Below are positions 14,647 through 21,541 of a stretch of 44,366 bases of DNA, in pieces. This DNA comes from CAIXLI01 sp964587125. Lineage in GTDB: Bacteria; Pseudomonadota; Alphaproteobacteria; UBA9219. The notes beneath the pieces were generated by a model, which made no database searches, was not told the origin of the DNA, and saw only the letters and a program-made list of their open reading frames with translations. A program made the position numbers and the translations under genes. Every line of letters begins with the position of its first letter. Position 1 is the stretch's first letter. The stretch spans positions 1-44,366 of the forward strand of contig CAZPKC010000015.1 in NCBI GenBank assembly GCA_964587125.1, written 5' to 3'.

Positions 14647-14925
14647 TCACTTGCACGTCGGCAGGCATTTCTGCAGATCGTTGCGGCAAGCGGCGCTGGC
14701 TCCGAAAACGCCCGAGGGGGCGTCGAGGCCTTCATTGGTGCTGGCCGCCTGAGAGTCCATACAACGGGAATAATCCTCGTTGCAGGAACGTTTACACATT
14801 TCGCTGTCGCTTTCGATGATGATCGTTTTGCCGTTTTTGCCGACGTAAGTGTCGGGCGGTGTTGTCCCCGACACGCAGCCCGAAAGCATCCCCATAATTG
14901 CGATTATGAGAATACGTTTCTCCAT
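14647..14925 (-). CDS. Small lipoprotein with mirror-symmetric Cys pattern
   Basis: A 92-residue precursor with a lipoprotein signal (MEKRILIIAIMGMLSGC, lipobox LSGC, lipidated Cys17). The mature part has six further Cys in a mirrored arrangement: Cys44-x3-Cys48-x6-Cys55, then Cys80-x6-Cys87-x3-Cys91. This suits an antiparallel helical hairpin closed by disulfides 44-91, 48-87 and 55-80, formed in the periplasm. AAGGA lies 8 bases before the ATG, and the gene begins 4 bases after the rplQ stop, so it is the last gene of the ribosomal operon. I do not recognise a family and propose no function. The disulfide pairing is inference. Confidence 0.8.
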   Translation of the reverse strand: MEKRILIIAIMGMLSGCVSGTTPPDTYVGKNGKTIIIESDSEMCKRSCNEDYSRCMDSQAASTNEGLDAPSGVFGASAACRNDLQKCLPTCK

Positions 14926-14929
14926 GGCG

Positions 14930-15367
14930 TTATTCCTTCGCCGGTTCTTCGGCTTCTGCCGGAGCTTGTTCGGGTTTCAGGGCGCGTTGCTTGGCTCCCT
15001 TGGCCTCCGTGTCGCGATCGACAAATTCGATCATCGCCATCGCTGCCGCATCGCCATAGCGGAATCCCGCCTTAAGCACGCGGGTGTAGCCGCCTTGACG
15101 GGTTTTGTAGCGTTCAGCCAACGCACTAAACAGTTTCTTGACGGCGCCTTCGTCGCGAAGGATCGACAAAGCGCGCCGGCGATTGGCGAGGCCGCCTTTT
15201 TTGCCGAGCGTAATCAGGCTTTCGACGATGGGGCGCAAATCTTTGGCCTTGGGCAAGGTTGTCGTGATTTGCTCGTTCTCGATCAAAGCCACAGCCATAT
15301 TGGCGAACATCGCCTTACGGTGCGTCGAGGTAACGCCGAGTTTACGATTTTTATTTGCGTGACGCAT
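14930..15367 (-). CDS. rplQ: 50S ribosomal protein L17
   Basis: Structural protein of the large ribosomal subunit. The N terminus MRHANKNRKLGVTSTHRKAM and the block TTLPKAKDLRPIVESLITLGK are diagnostic of L17. The conserved core ends near residue 120; the remaining 25 residues form a Glu/Ala/Pro-rich tail, common in alphaproteobacterial L17. AAGGAG lies 9 bases before the ATG. It follows rpoA after a 110-base spacer with nested inverted repeats, and precedes the Cys-patterned lipoprotein. Confidence 0.97.
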   Translation of the reverse strand: MRHANKNRKLGVTSTHRKAMFANMAVALIENEQITTTLPKAKDLRPIVESLITLGKKGGLANRRRALSILRDEGAVKKLFSALAERYKTRQGGYTRVLKAGFRYGDAAAMAMIEFVDRDTEAKGAKQRALKPEQAPAEAEEPAKE

Positions 15368-15400
15368 AGCGATGTTCTCCTTCTATAGCTTGGCCCTGTG

Positions 15401-15465
15401 ATTCCGCTTCGCGTTCATGCAGGCGCCGATGACAAATATCCGCGCCTGATTTCAGCACGCGGAAT
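15401..15465. repeat. Nested inverted repeats in the rpoA-rplQ spacer
   Basis: An outer pair ATTCCGC (15401-15407) / GCGGAAT (15459-15465) encloses an inner pair CAGGCGC (15420-15426) / GCGCCTG (15442-15448). The whole would fold as one interrupted stem in the intercistronic RNA, about 35 bases before the rplQ ribosome site. It could stabilise the message, act as an RNase E/RNase III site or lower rplQ translation. Confidence 0.5.
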
Positions 15466-15478
15466 AGTTTTTCTTGCC

Positions 15479-16495
15479 TTAGAACGGCTCTTCCATCCTT
15501 TTAGCAAGATCCTCAATATTTTCGGGCGGCCAGTTGGGAATTTGCATGCCCAAGGTCAGCCCCATCTGGGTCAAAACTTCCTTGATTTCGTTCAAGCTCT
15601 TGCGGCCGAAGTTCGGCGTGCGGAGCATTTCGCTTTCGGACTTCTGAACCAAGTCGCCGATATAAACGATGTTGTCGTTCTTGAGACAATTGGCCGAGCG
15701 AACCGACAATTCGAGCTCGTCGACCTTGCGGAGCAGATTGCGATTGAAGGGCAAATCGCCAGCCGCTTCCGGCGCGGCCGCCACGGCGTGCGGTTCCTCA
15801 AAGTTGATGAAGAATTGCAACTGGTCTTGCAAAATGCGCGCGGAGATCGCTACGGCGTCCTCGGGTAAAATCGAGCCGTCCGTTTCGACCGTCAGCATCA
15901 ACTTGTCGTAGTCGGTGACTTGGCCGACGCGGCTGTGTTCGACTTTATACGCGACCTTGCGGACGGGGCTGAACAAGGCGTCGATCGGCAACAGGCCGAT
16001 GGGCGTGTCTTCCTTGCGCAAAGCGGAAGCGGGAATGTATCCGCGTCCGGTTTCGACCATCAATTCCATCGACAGCTTCGCGCCTTTGTCGAGCGTGCAG
16101 ATGACGAGTTCGGGGTTCATGATTTCGACGTCGGCTCCCGTTTCGATCTGCTTGGCCGTCACTTCTCCAGGGCCTTCGGCGCGCAGGCGCACGCGATGCG
16201 GAACGTCGTTGTGCGAGCGCAAAGAAAGGCTCTTGAGGTTCAAGATAATGTCGGTGACGTCTTCCCGCACGCCCGGAATCGACGAAAATTCGTGCAAGAC
16301 GCCTTCGATCTGAATCGACGTGACGGCGGCTCCTTGCAGCGACGAGAGTAAAACGCGTCGCAGCGCGTTGCCGAGCGTCATGCCGAAACCGCGTTCGAGA
16401 GGTTCGATCACGATCGTCGCAATGTTAGGATTGCTTTCCGATGCAGATACGCTCTTTGTCGGTTGAATCAACGACTTCCAATTTTTCTGTAACAC
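15479..16495 (-). CDS. rpoA: RNA polymerase alpha subunit
   Basis: Alpha subunit that nucleates core RNA polymerase assembly and contacts promoter UP elements and activators. In 338 residues: the N-terminal domain with GFGMTLGNALRRVLLSSL (dimerisation helix), and the C-terminal domain with YIGDLVQKSESEMLRTPNFG and KSLNEIKEVL (the (HhH)-type DNA-contact region). Length is normal. The start is a GTG with AAAGGG about 8 bases upstream. It lies in rpsM-rpsK-rpoA-rplQ order, with rpsD missing, as in alphaproteobacteria. Confidence 0.97.
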   Translation of the reverse strand: MLQKNWKSLIQPTKSVSASESNPNIATIVIEPLERGFGMTLGNALRRVLLSSLQGAAVTSIQIEGVLHEFSSIPGVREDVTDIILNLKSLSLRSHNDVPHRVRLRAEGPGEVTAKQIETGADVEIMNPELVICTLDKGAKLSMELMVETGRGYIPASALRKEDTPIGLLPIDALFSPVRKVAYKVEHSRVGQVTDYDKLMLTVETDGSILPEDAVAISARILQDQLQFFINFEEPHAVAAAPEAAGDLPFNRNLLRKVDELELSVRSANCLKNDNIVYIGDLVQKSESEMLRTPNFGRKSLNEIKEVLTQMGLTLGMQIPNWPPENIEDLAKRMEEPF

Positions 16496-16540
16496 GGTCG
16501 GACCCTTTCGGTTTATTTCACTTCAACAAAACTTTGTCTC

Positions 16541-16960
16541 TTACACGCGGCGGCGCTTGCGCGGGCGGCATCCATTATGCGGAATCGGAGTCACGTCGCG
16601 GATCGACGTGATGGAGAAACCAACGGCCTGAAGCGCGCGCAAAGCGGATTCGCGCCCTGCCCCCGGCCCTTTGACTTCGACTTCCAACGTGCGGACGCCG
16701 TGTTCAAGCGCTTTCTTGCCGACATCTTCGGCGGCCATCTGCGCGGCGTAAGGCGTCGATTTGCGCGACCCCTTGAACCCCATCAATCCCGAAGACGACC
16801 AGGCGATCGTATTGCCCTGCGCGTCGGCGATCGTGATAATCGTATTGTTAAATGTCGCGTTGACGTGAGCGGTCGCGTTGACGATGTTTTTGCGCTCTTT
16901 ACGACGACGAACTGGGGCGGCTTTGTCAGCCTTGCCTTCAGTCTTTTCTGGTGTTGCCAT
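16541..16960 (-). CDS. rpsK: 30S ribosomal protein S11
   Basis: Small-subunit platform protein near the mRNA exit and 16S helix 23/45. The core from NIVNATAHVNATFNNT through SSSGLMGFKGSRKSTPYAA to the C terminus DVTPIPHNGCRPRKRRRV is classic S11. The first 20 residues (MATPEKTEGKADKAAPVRRR) are a basic extension. It is separated from rpsM by 136 bases with two strong hairpins, unusually wide for this operon. Confidence 0.97.
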   Translation of the reverse strand: MATPEKTEGKADKAAPVRRRKERKNIVNATAHVNATFNNTIITIADAQGNTIAWSSSGLMGFKGSRKSTPYAAQMAAEDVGKKALEHGVRTLEVEVKGPGAGRESALRALQAVGFSITSIRDVTPIPHNGCRPRKRRRV

Positions 16961-17034
16961 ATGACTTTCTTTTCCTTTTTTACTCCCCAGAAACTATTTC
17001 CGGAGCTTGCACTTCATCCCGCGGGAAGTTGATT

Positions 17035-17099
17035 GGATCCCCGCCTTCGCGGGGATGATCTTTTTCTAAGGTTCGCAAAGCGAACCAAGAAAATGATCA
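17035..17099. repeat. REP-like palindrome and second hairpin in the rpsM-rpsK spacer
   Basis: ATCCCCGC (17037-17044) pairs with GCGGGGAT (17049-17056) around CTTC (GAAG on the minus strand), a REP-type palindrome of a kind often dispersed in alphaproteobacterial genomes. Next to it, TGATCTTTTTCTAAGGTTCGC (17056-17076) forms an imperfect long stem with 17080-17099, closed by a perfect GGTTCGC-AAA-GCGAACC, and its far arm includes the rpsM stop codon. Both would lie in the operon mRNA. Confidence 0.6.
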
Positions 17100-17477
17100 C
17101 TTCTTCGTCGCGATCTTCTTGCCGGCAATCGGCTTGGCCTTGCCTTTGCGGGTGCGCGCATTGGTATGCGTGCGTTGACCGCGAACGGGAAGACCCTTGC
17201 GATGGCGCAGGCCGCGGTAGCAGCCCAAATCCATCAAACGCTTGATGTTCATCGAAACTTCGCGACGCAAGTCGCCTTCGACTTTGTAGTTCTTATCGAT
17301 ATCTTCGCGAATCTTGAGAATTTCGCCTTCGGTCAGCTGATTGACGCGCTTCGTCGGCTCGATCCCGACGCGCGCGCATATCTCGAGAGAATTCGTCGGC
17401 CCGACGCCATAGATATAACGCAACGCAATGTGTAACGGCTTTGCCGCCGGAATGTTGACGCCTGCAATACGAGCCAC
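17097..17477 (-). CDS. rpsM: 30S ribosomal protein S13
   Basis: Small-subunit head protein contacting the P-site tRNA and L5 across the intersubunit bridge. ARIAGVNIP at the N terminus, YGVG in the first helix-hairpin-helix region, and GLRHRKGLPVRGQRTHTNAR near the C terminus are diagnostic. I chose the GTG at 17477 (MARIAGV, 126 aa) because GGAG lies 6 bases before it; a TTG four codons upstream would overlap this ribosome site. First gene of the alpha operon, with its own promoter; the usual upstream neighbours adk and secY are absent. Confidence 0.97.
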   Translation of the reverse strand: MARIAGVNIPAAKPLHIALRYIYGVGPTNSLEICARVGIEPTKRVNQLTEGEILKIREDIDKNYKVEGDLRREVSMNIKRLMDLGCYRGLRHRKGLPVRGQRTHTNARTRKGKAKPIAGKKIATKK

Positions 17478-17590
17478 TTTGTTCTCCAAAAAAACAACAA
17501 AAACACCGCATTGGCGAGAGAGCCTTCACGCGCCAAAACGGAGTCCTGAGTGCAATTATTCTAGCCCCAATCCCGAAGCTGAGGTGGCGC

Positions 17591-17618
17591 AGTATAGGGA
17601 TTGATCAACCAGAGTCAA
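17591..17618 (-). promoter_or_regulatory. Sigma-70-type promoter of the rpsM operon
   Basis: On the minus strand TTGACT (17618-17613), a 16-base spacer, and TATACT (17596-17591), leaving a leader of about 105 bases before rpsM. The position between the kinase gene and rpsM, and close agreement with consensus, make it a convincing promoter. The leader contains no obvious riboswitch. Confidence 0.7.
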
Positions 17619-17690
17619 GAAAGAAGGAAGCATCCGGCATAGGCGGGTATAAGAACGAATAAATCTATTATATAACAACGGGTTGCAAGC

Positions 17691-17704
17691 AACCGCACCT
17701 CCCT
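17691..17704 (-). terminator. Short palindrome after the CheA-like gene
   Basis: GGTTGCAAGCAACC is a perfect palindrome 12 bases beyond the kinase stop. On the minus strand it is followed by CGTTGTTATATAAT rather than a clean T-tract. Weak candidate for the end of the CheY-CheX-kinase operon. Confidence 0.3.
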
Positions 17705-17715
17705 CATTTTTTCTT

Positions 17716-19452
17716 TTATATCGAAAGCATATAGGGTACGCGTATCTCAAACTTCGTGCCGAGGTAAATCTCTGAAAAGACTTCTATCTTGCCATTCAGG
17801 TTCTCGACTTCTTTCTTCACGACATTCATGCCGACGCCGCGACCGGATAAATCGGTTACGTCGTCGCGCGTCGAAAGACCAAAGGTGAATATATTTTGTA
17901 TCACGGCATGATCGTCCTGCTCAAGCCACCCTGCCCCTGGCTCCGCAAGGACAAGTTTTTCGCGCACGCGCGAAGAATCGATACCTCCGCCATCATCGGA
18001 AATGGTTATACAAAGCCATTGTTTGCCGCTTTCTTCATCCGGGATAATTGTGGCGTCTATCGAAACCTGTCCTGCCGGATCCTTGCCGCGCGCAAGGCGC
18101 GTGACCGCCGGTTCGATACCGTGGTCGATGATGTTCCTGCACACGTGAGTCAAAGAGAAGAGCAGACCTTGGTACTCCCGCAGCAATACCGGGGGATTGG
18201 AGCCGGAGTAGCGAACGGGTTTAATTTGCTTTCCCGTAATCTCGGCAAGGTCGAGTAATTCCCGTTCGAATTGGCGGAAACAATCCTGAATGGGAACGGC
18301 AACGATAAAGCGCAAGTAGTGGTCGATGACGTCGTGGTTGACTCCCGACACGCTCATCACAAGAGCGAAGTTGTACAAGGCGCTTTCTTCGATTTCCCGC
18401 GTGTTGCCGCGGCGCTCATAATCCTGTCCGATAAGGTCTTTGATGTTTTCAAGAACGGCGGATAATTCCTTGTCGATGCAGCTGCGTCCCGCAGCCAGAA
18501 CTCTATTAAACTCCTTGTCGGTTTCGATCCCGCCGCTGCGCAGTTCCGATTCCAGTCCGTGAACCGTATCGGCAAGAGCTTTCAGATGAAAATGCTTGAC
18601 CGAAGCTTTCAGCGTATGCAGGAGGCGCAGGAGGGGAGTCGAGTCCGCGCGGGGAACGGGCACCGACGCCTGTTCGAGAAACGTGCGTACATGCGTGATC
18701 GTCGTAAGAAACTGGTTGCGTTCCCGGAAGATGCGGCAAATCATATCGGCATATTCCTGCCGTTGTTTGGCGATCTCCTGAGCTTCATATTCTTCCGTGA
18801 CATCGGTCGCGATCAGAACCACGCGCTCCAAAATGTGGGATTTCGTATAAACCGGCTTATACGCAAGAGTTATTCGCCGCTTTTTCGGGTGGGGGAAAAA
18901 TTGCGGCAAAAAATTGATGACGTCGGAAAAGCCAAGGGCGTGGTCCGGCATAAACAAAATATCGAGCCATCCCTTGAAATCGGCGCGTCCATCCTCGGGC
19001 ACGCGCAAAACATCCATGATATTCTGGCGCGCGGGTTCCGTTTCCAGCAAATCGAGGCAGGCTTGGGAATAGACTTCGTCGCACAAGCCATTCCGTCCGA
19101 AGGACAAGAAGCCCTGCCCGAGGCTGTTGACAAGAACTTCGTTCAGGCGATCGTGATCGCTGACAAGCTTATAAACGGCGTAGTTGAGATAAGAGAGATA
19201 GCCAATTCCACCGAATGTCGCGACCGAGATGACAAGGAAGCTTATCTTGTCCGTCACCGGCGCATAGCCGAAAACCGGCAGCGCGACGGCAACCAGCAAG
19301 ATCATGACGATGGCCGCCATCCCCGTCAACGAAACATGCAGGGTGCTGAATTGCCGCTTCGCTTCGGTTAGCGCGGAACGCTTAGCCGCAGACGCTTTTT
19401 GTTGCGCCGTCGCCTCGACAAGGGATGCTGTGTTGTTATCTGAAGCAAACAT
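17716..19452 (-). CDS. Membrane CheA-like histidine kinase (HPt-HATPase, no CheW domain)
   Basis: Predicted membrane-bound sensor kinase of 578 residues. Two membrane spans (about 45-63 and 70-90) are followed by a PAS-like domain (about 102-222), an HPt domain with His279 in LLHTLKAS, a dimerisation region, and a CheA-type ATPase with the N box HVCRNIIDHGIEP, ISDDGGGID and LSGRGVGMNVV. It ends FEIRVPYMLSI, directly after the ATPase domain; the CheW-like P5 domain that anchors CheA to receptors is absent. It lies 36 bases after the CheX-like gene. The input is likely direct, through the membrane segment or the PAS fold. The phosphate target is probably the CheY-like protein of the same operon. 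Confidence 0.88.
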   Translation of the reverse strand: MFASDNNTASLVEATAQQKASAAKRSALTEAKRQFSTLHVSLTGMAAIVMILLVAVALPVFGYAPVTDKISFLVISVATFGGIGYLSYLNYAVYKLVSDHDRLNEVLVNSLGQGFLSFGRNGLCDEVYSQACLDLLETEPARQNIMDVLRVPEDGRADFKGWLDILFMPDHALGFSDVINFLPQFFPHPKKRRITLAYKPVYTKSHILERVVLIATDVTEEYEAQEIAKQRQEYADMICRIFRERNQFLTTITHVRTFLEQASVPVPRADSTPLLRLLHTLKASVKHFHLKALADTVHGLESELRSGGIETDKEFNRVLAAGRSCIDKELSAVLENIKDLIGQDYERRGNTREIEESALYNFALVMSVSGVNHDVIDHYLRFIVAVPIQDCFRQFERELLDLAEITGKQIKPVRYSGSNPPVLLREYQGLLFSLTHVCRNIIDHGIEPAVTRLARGKDPAGQVSIDATIIPDEESGKQWLCITISDDGGGIDSSRVREKLVLAEPGAGWLEQDDHAVIQNIFTFGLSTRDDVTDLSGRGVGMNVVKKEVENLNGKIEVFSEIYLGTKFEIRVPYMLSI

Positions 19453-19488
19453 AAAAATCTTTCTAAAATCTACGGTTGCCTCCCATTG

Positions 19489-19998
19489 TTATCCCTGATC
19501 GCGGAAATCGTGCAGGGCGACATAGACTTGAAACAACCTCCCATCAAGATGAAAGGGAACAATCATATATTTGCCGCGATGAAACTGGCACACGAACTTT
19601 CCCTTGCCGGTAACGACACAAGGAATTCCCAATTTTATTTGATGCATTCTCTGGTTAAGCTCGTTCTTTACATGGCCGAAGATCATGTTCGTCAATTCGC
19701 CGACGGCATCAATGGCCATTTCCGAAGTGACGGTAACGGATTTTCCGAGCACACGCGGCAAAATATCGCGCACGGATTCGAACGTCATGCACAGGATCAG
19801 CGTACCGTCCAAGTGATCCTGAACCAGACCGATGATGCCGGAAATTTCGCCCGCCAACGACACAATGCCTTCGCCGTATTCGGTAGTCCCCACAGTCACG
19901 TCGACGTTGAACGTCCCATGCATCAAGCAAGTTACCGCCGCAACTATATCTTTCGAGAACGCGTCGTCGAGGGAAATCTGTTTTTGCGCGCCTGACAT
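19489..19998 (-). CDS. CheX-like phosphatase domain protein
   Basis: Single-domain protein (169 aa) of the CheC/CheX/FliY class, which removes phosphate from CheY-type receivers. The phosphatase signature E-x2-N is seen in GELTNMIFGHVKNEL, preceded by SEMAIDAV; one such motif is typical of CheX. I chose the ATG at 19998 (MSGAQKQ), with AGGGAG upstream; a TTG at 20016 is in frame but would overlap the CheY-like stop. It lies between the CheY-like and CheA-like genes, and the three together suggest a phosphorelay with its own off-switch. Confidence 0.85.
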   Translation of the reverse strand: MSGAQKQISLDDAFSKDIVAAVTCLMHGTFNVDVTVGTTEYGEGIVSLAGEISGIIGLVQDHLDGTLILCMTFESVRDILPRVLGKSVTVTSEMAIDAVGELTNMIFGHVKNELNQRMHQIKLGIPCVVTGKGKFVCQFHRGKYMIVPFHLDGRLFQVYVALHDFRDQG

Positions 19999-20012
19999 GA
20001 AATATCTCCCTG

Positions 20013-20450
20013 TCAATTAAAGATTCCGCTGGAAATCTGACGTTTGCGCTTAAGCCATTCGTTTATTTCAAAAAGCTTTTTGCCCAAATCGGCGGGAGAA
20101 ACCGGCTTGACGATATAGGATGTCGCCCCCGCCTTGATCGCCTTCATGATATTCTGTTGTTCCGACTCCGCCGTCAGCATGACGAAGGCGGTATCCGAAT
20201 ATTCGGGCTTGGCGCGAAAATAGCTGAGCACCTCCAATCCGGAAATTGTCGGCATATTCCAGTCGAGAAAAACGATGTCGAATGGCTGCGTCGCAAGTCT
20301 CGCCTTCTGTACGAGATCGATCGCTTCGTTCCCGTCCGCCGCCGTTTCCACATTCTCAATCTTCGATTCTTTCAACGTGTTGAGAACGAACTGCCGTATC
20401 AGGAAATGGTCGTCGGCAATGAGCACTTTAAGGTTGGCCAATTGACTCAC
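20013..20450 (-). CDS. CheY-like single-domain response regulator
   Basis: Stand-alone receiver domain of 145 residues with no output domain. Acidic pair Asp13-Asp14 (IADDHF), phospho-acceptor Asp63 (FLDWNMP), a Thr in MLTAES and Lys in YIVKPVS complete the receiver site. Start is the GTG at 20450 with AGGAGG 6 bases upstream; the TTG at 20465 overlaps this ribosome site. First gene of the CheY-CheX-kinase operon. Output is presumably through protein contact. Confidence 0.92.
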   Translation of the reverse strand: MSQLANLKVLIADDHFLIRQFVLNTLKESKIENVETAADGNEAIDLVQKARLATQPFDIVFLDWNMPTISGLEVLSYFRAKPEYSDTAFVMLTAESEQQNIMKAIKAGATSYIVKPVSPADLGKKLFEINEWLKRKRQISSGIFN

Positions 20451-20836
20451 GTTAATCCTCCTCAACTAGGTGCGGGTCTTATCGCGATTCTGCAGAGGGA
20501 CCCAGAAAGACATGACTGAAGGAAGGTGTTCCTGCAGAAGAAGTTTTTGATTTTTACCATAAAAACCTTGCTGCATGGTTAAGAGCCCAAAAGAAGAAAA
20601 ACCTTTCAAAAAAGGCCTGATAAAACCTCCCTTCGCGACATACAATGCTTTGATATATATGGAAGAATAAAAAAACTCCTCCGAACACCGCAACCAACGA
20701 ATAAAGGGGTTGGGATTAACCAATAAACCATACATAGCAAGGTCACCAAAACTTACTCGACCGGACGCTTTGTAATGCTTCGATCCCTTTTATCAACATG
20801 GGCCTCTCGCGCCTTCTGCCCTTGTATGCATCATCC
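20451..20836. other. Intergenic region between CheY-like and DsbA-like genes
   Basis: The region is AT-rich relative to its neighbours and must contain the promoter of the CheY operon. An 89-codon frame on the minus strand (20466-20735) lacks a good ribosome site and recognisable character, so I do not call it. A small inverted repeat TTTTTACCATAAAAA lies near 20553-20567. No RNA gene recognised. Confidence 0.35.
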
Positions 20837-20866
20837 TTGAGTTAACTCTTCACTTTCCTTTATAAT
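20837..20866 (+). promoter_or_regulatory. Promoter of the DsbA-like gene and smc
   Basis: TTGAGT (20837-20842), an 18-base spacer, and a perfect TATAAT (20861-20866), about 34 bases before the chosen DsbA-like start. No other strong promoter is seen before smc, so it may drive both genes. Confidence 0.6.
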
Positions 20867-20899
20867 TCAAAAGTGCGTGATTCGATCCTCGGGGGGCGT

Positions 20900-21514
20900 A
20901 TGGGTTTTGTTTTCAAAGCGTTTTTTTTGGCTGTTTTCGTGATCGCAGCCCCGTCTCTGGCGCACGCCGGGGGCGATCCTATGTCCGAACGCACTTTGGG
21001 AAAGAACACTGCGCCGGTCAAAGTCGATGAATTTTTTTCGCTGACGTGTTCGCACTGCGCCGAGTTTCTCATAAAGGCGTTACCGGAACTGGAAAAACTC
21101 TACATCGATACGGGCAAGGTGCGTTTTATCCTGCATGATTTTCCCCTTAACGCCTTAAGTTTGAAAGCCGCCGCCGTGGCGCGTTGCATGCCCGAAGACG
21201 AGTATCTTCCTTTCATCAAAACGATTTACCAATCGTTAGAGGCGGGGACTTTCGGCGGAAGCGATTCCGAAGCCAAATTGTATCAGTACGCTGCCCTGGG
21301 CGGCTTGGCTTCCGATAAAGCCGAGGCCTGCGCCGATGACGCCAAATTACAGGATGCCATTACTGCGGAACGGACGGAAGCCACAACAAAATACAATATT
21401 GAGGCGACGCCGGCTTTTGTCATTAACGACGGCGCGGAAATTATCAACGGAGCTCAAAGCGTGGAAACCTTCGCCGCCGCTTTCGATCGCGCGCTTGCAG
21501 CGAAGAAAAAATAG
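20900..21514 (+). CDS. Periplasmic DsbA-family thiol oxidoreductase
   Basis: Thioredoxin-fold protein of 204 residues exported by a signal peptide (MGFVFKAFFLAVFVIAA, cut near residue 23 after AHA). Active site Cys50-Ser-His-Cys53 and cis-Pro region ATPAFVIN are as in DsbA-type oxidases that form disulfides in the periplasm. I chose the ATG at 20900 since the signal peptide begins there; a GTG at 20873 would add nine residues before it. It is 27 bases upstream of smc; a DsbA-like gene next to smc is common in alphaproteobacteria. It is a natural partner for Cys-rich exported proteins such as the lipoprotein at 14647-14925, though no link is shown. Confidence 0.9.
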   Translation: MGFVFKAFFLAVFVIAAPSLAHAGGDPMSERTLGKNTAPVKVDEFFSLTCSHCAEFLIKALPELEKLYIDTGKVRFILHDFPLNALSLKAAAVARCMPEDEYLPFIKTIYQSLEAGTFGGSDSEAKLYQYAALGGLASDKAEACADDAKLQDAITAERTEATTKYNIEATPAFVINDGAEIINGAQSVETFAAAFDRALAAKKK

Positions 21515-21541
21515 AATTTTAGCATACAGAGGTATCTTGTT

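Noticed and set aside
20466..20735. 89-codon minus-strand frame upstream of the CheY-like gene
   Set aside because: No ribosome-binding site, no recognisable motif, and it lies where the operon promoter and leader are expected.
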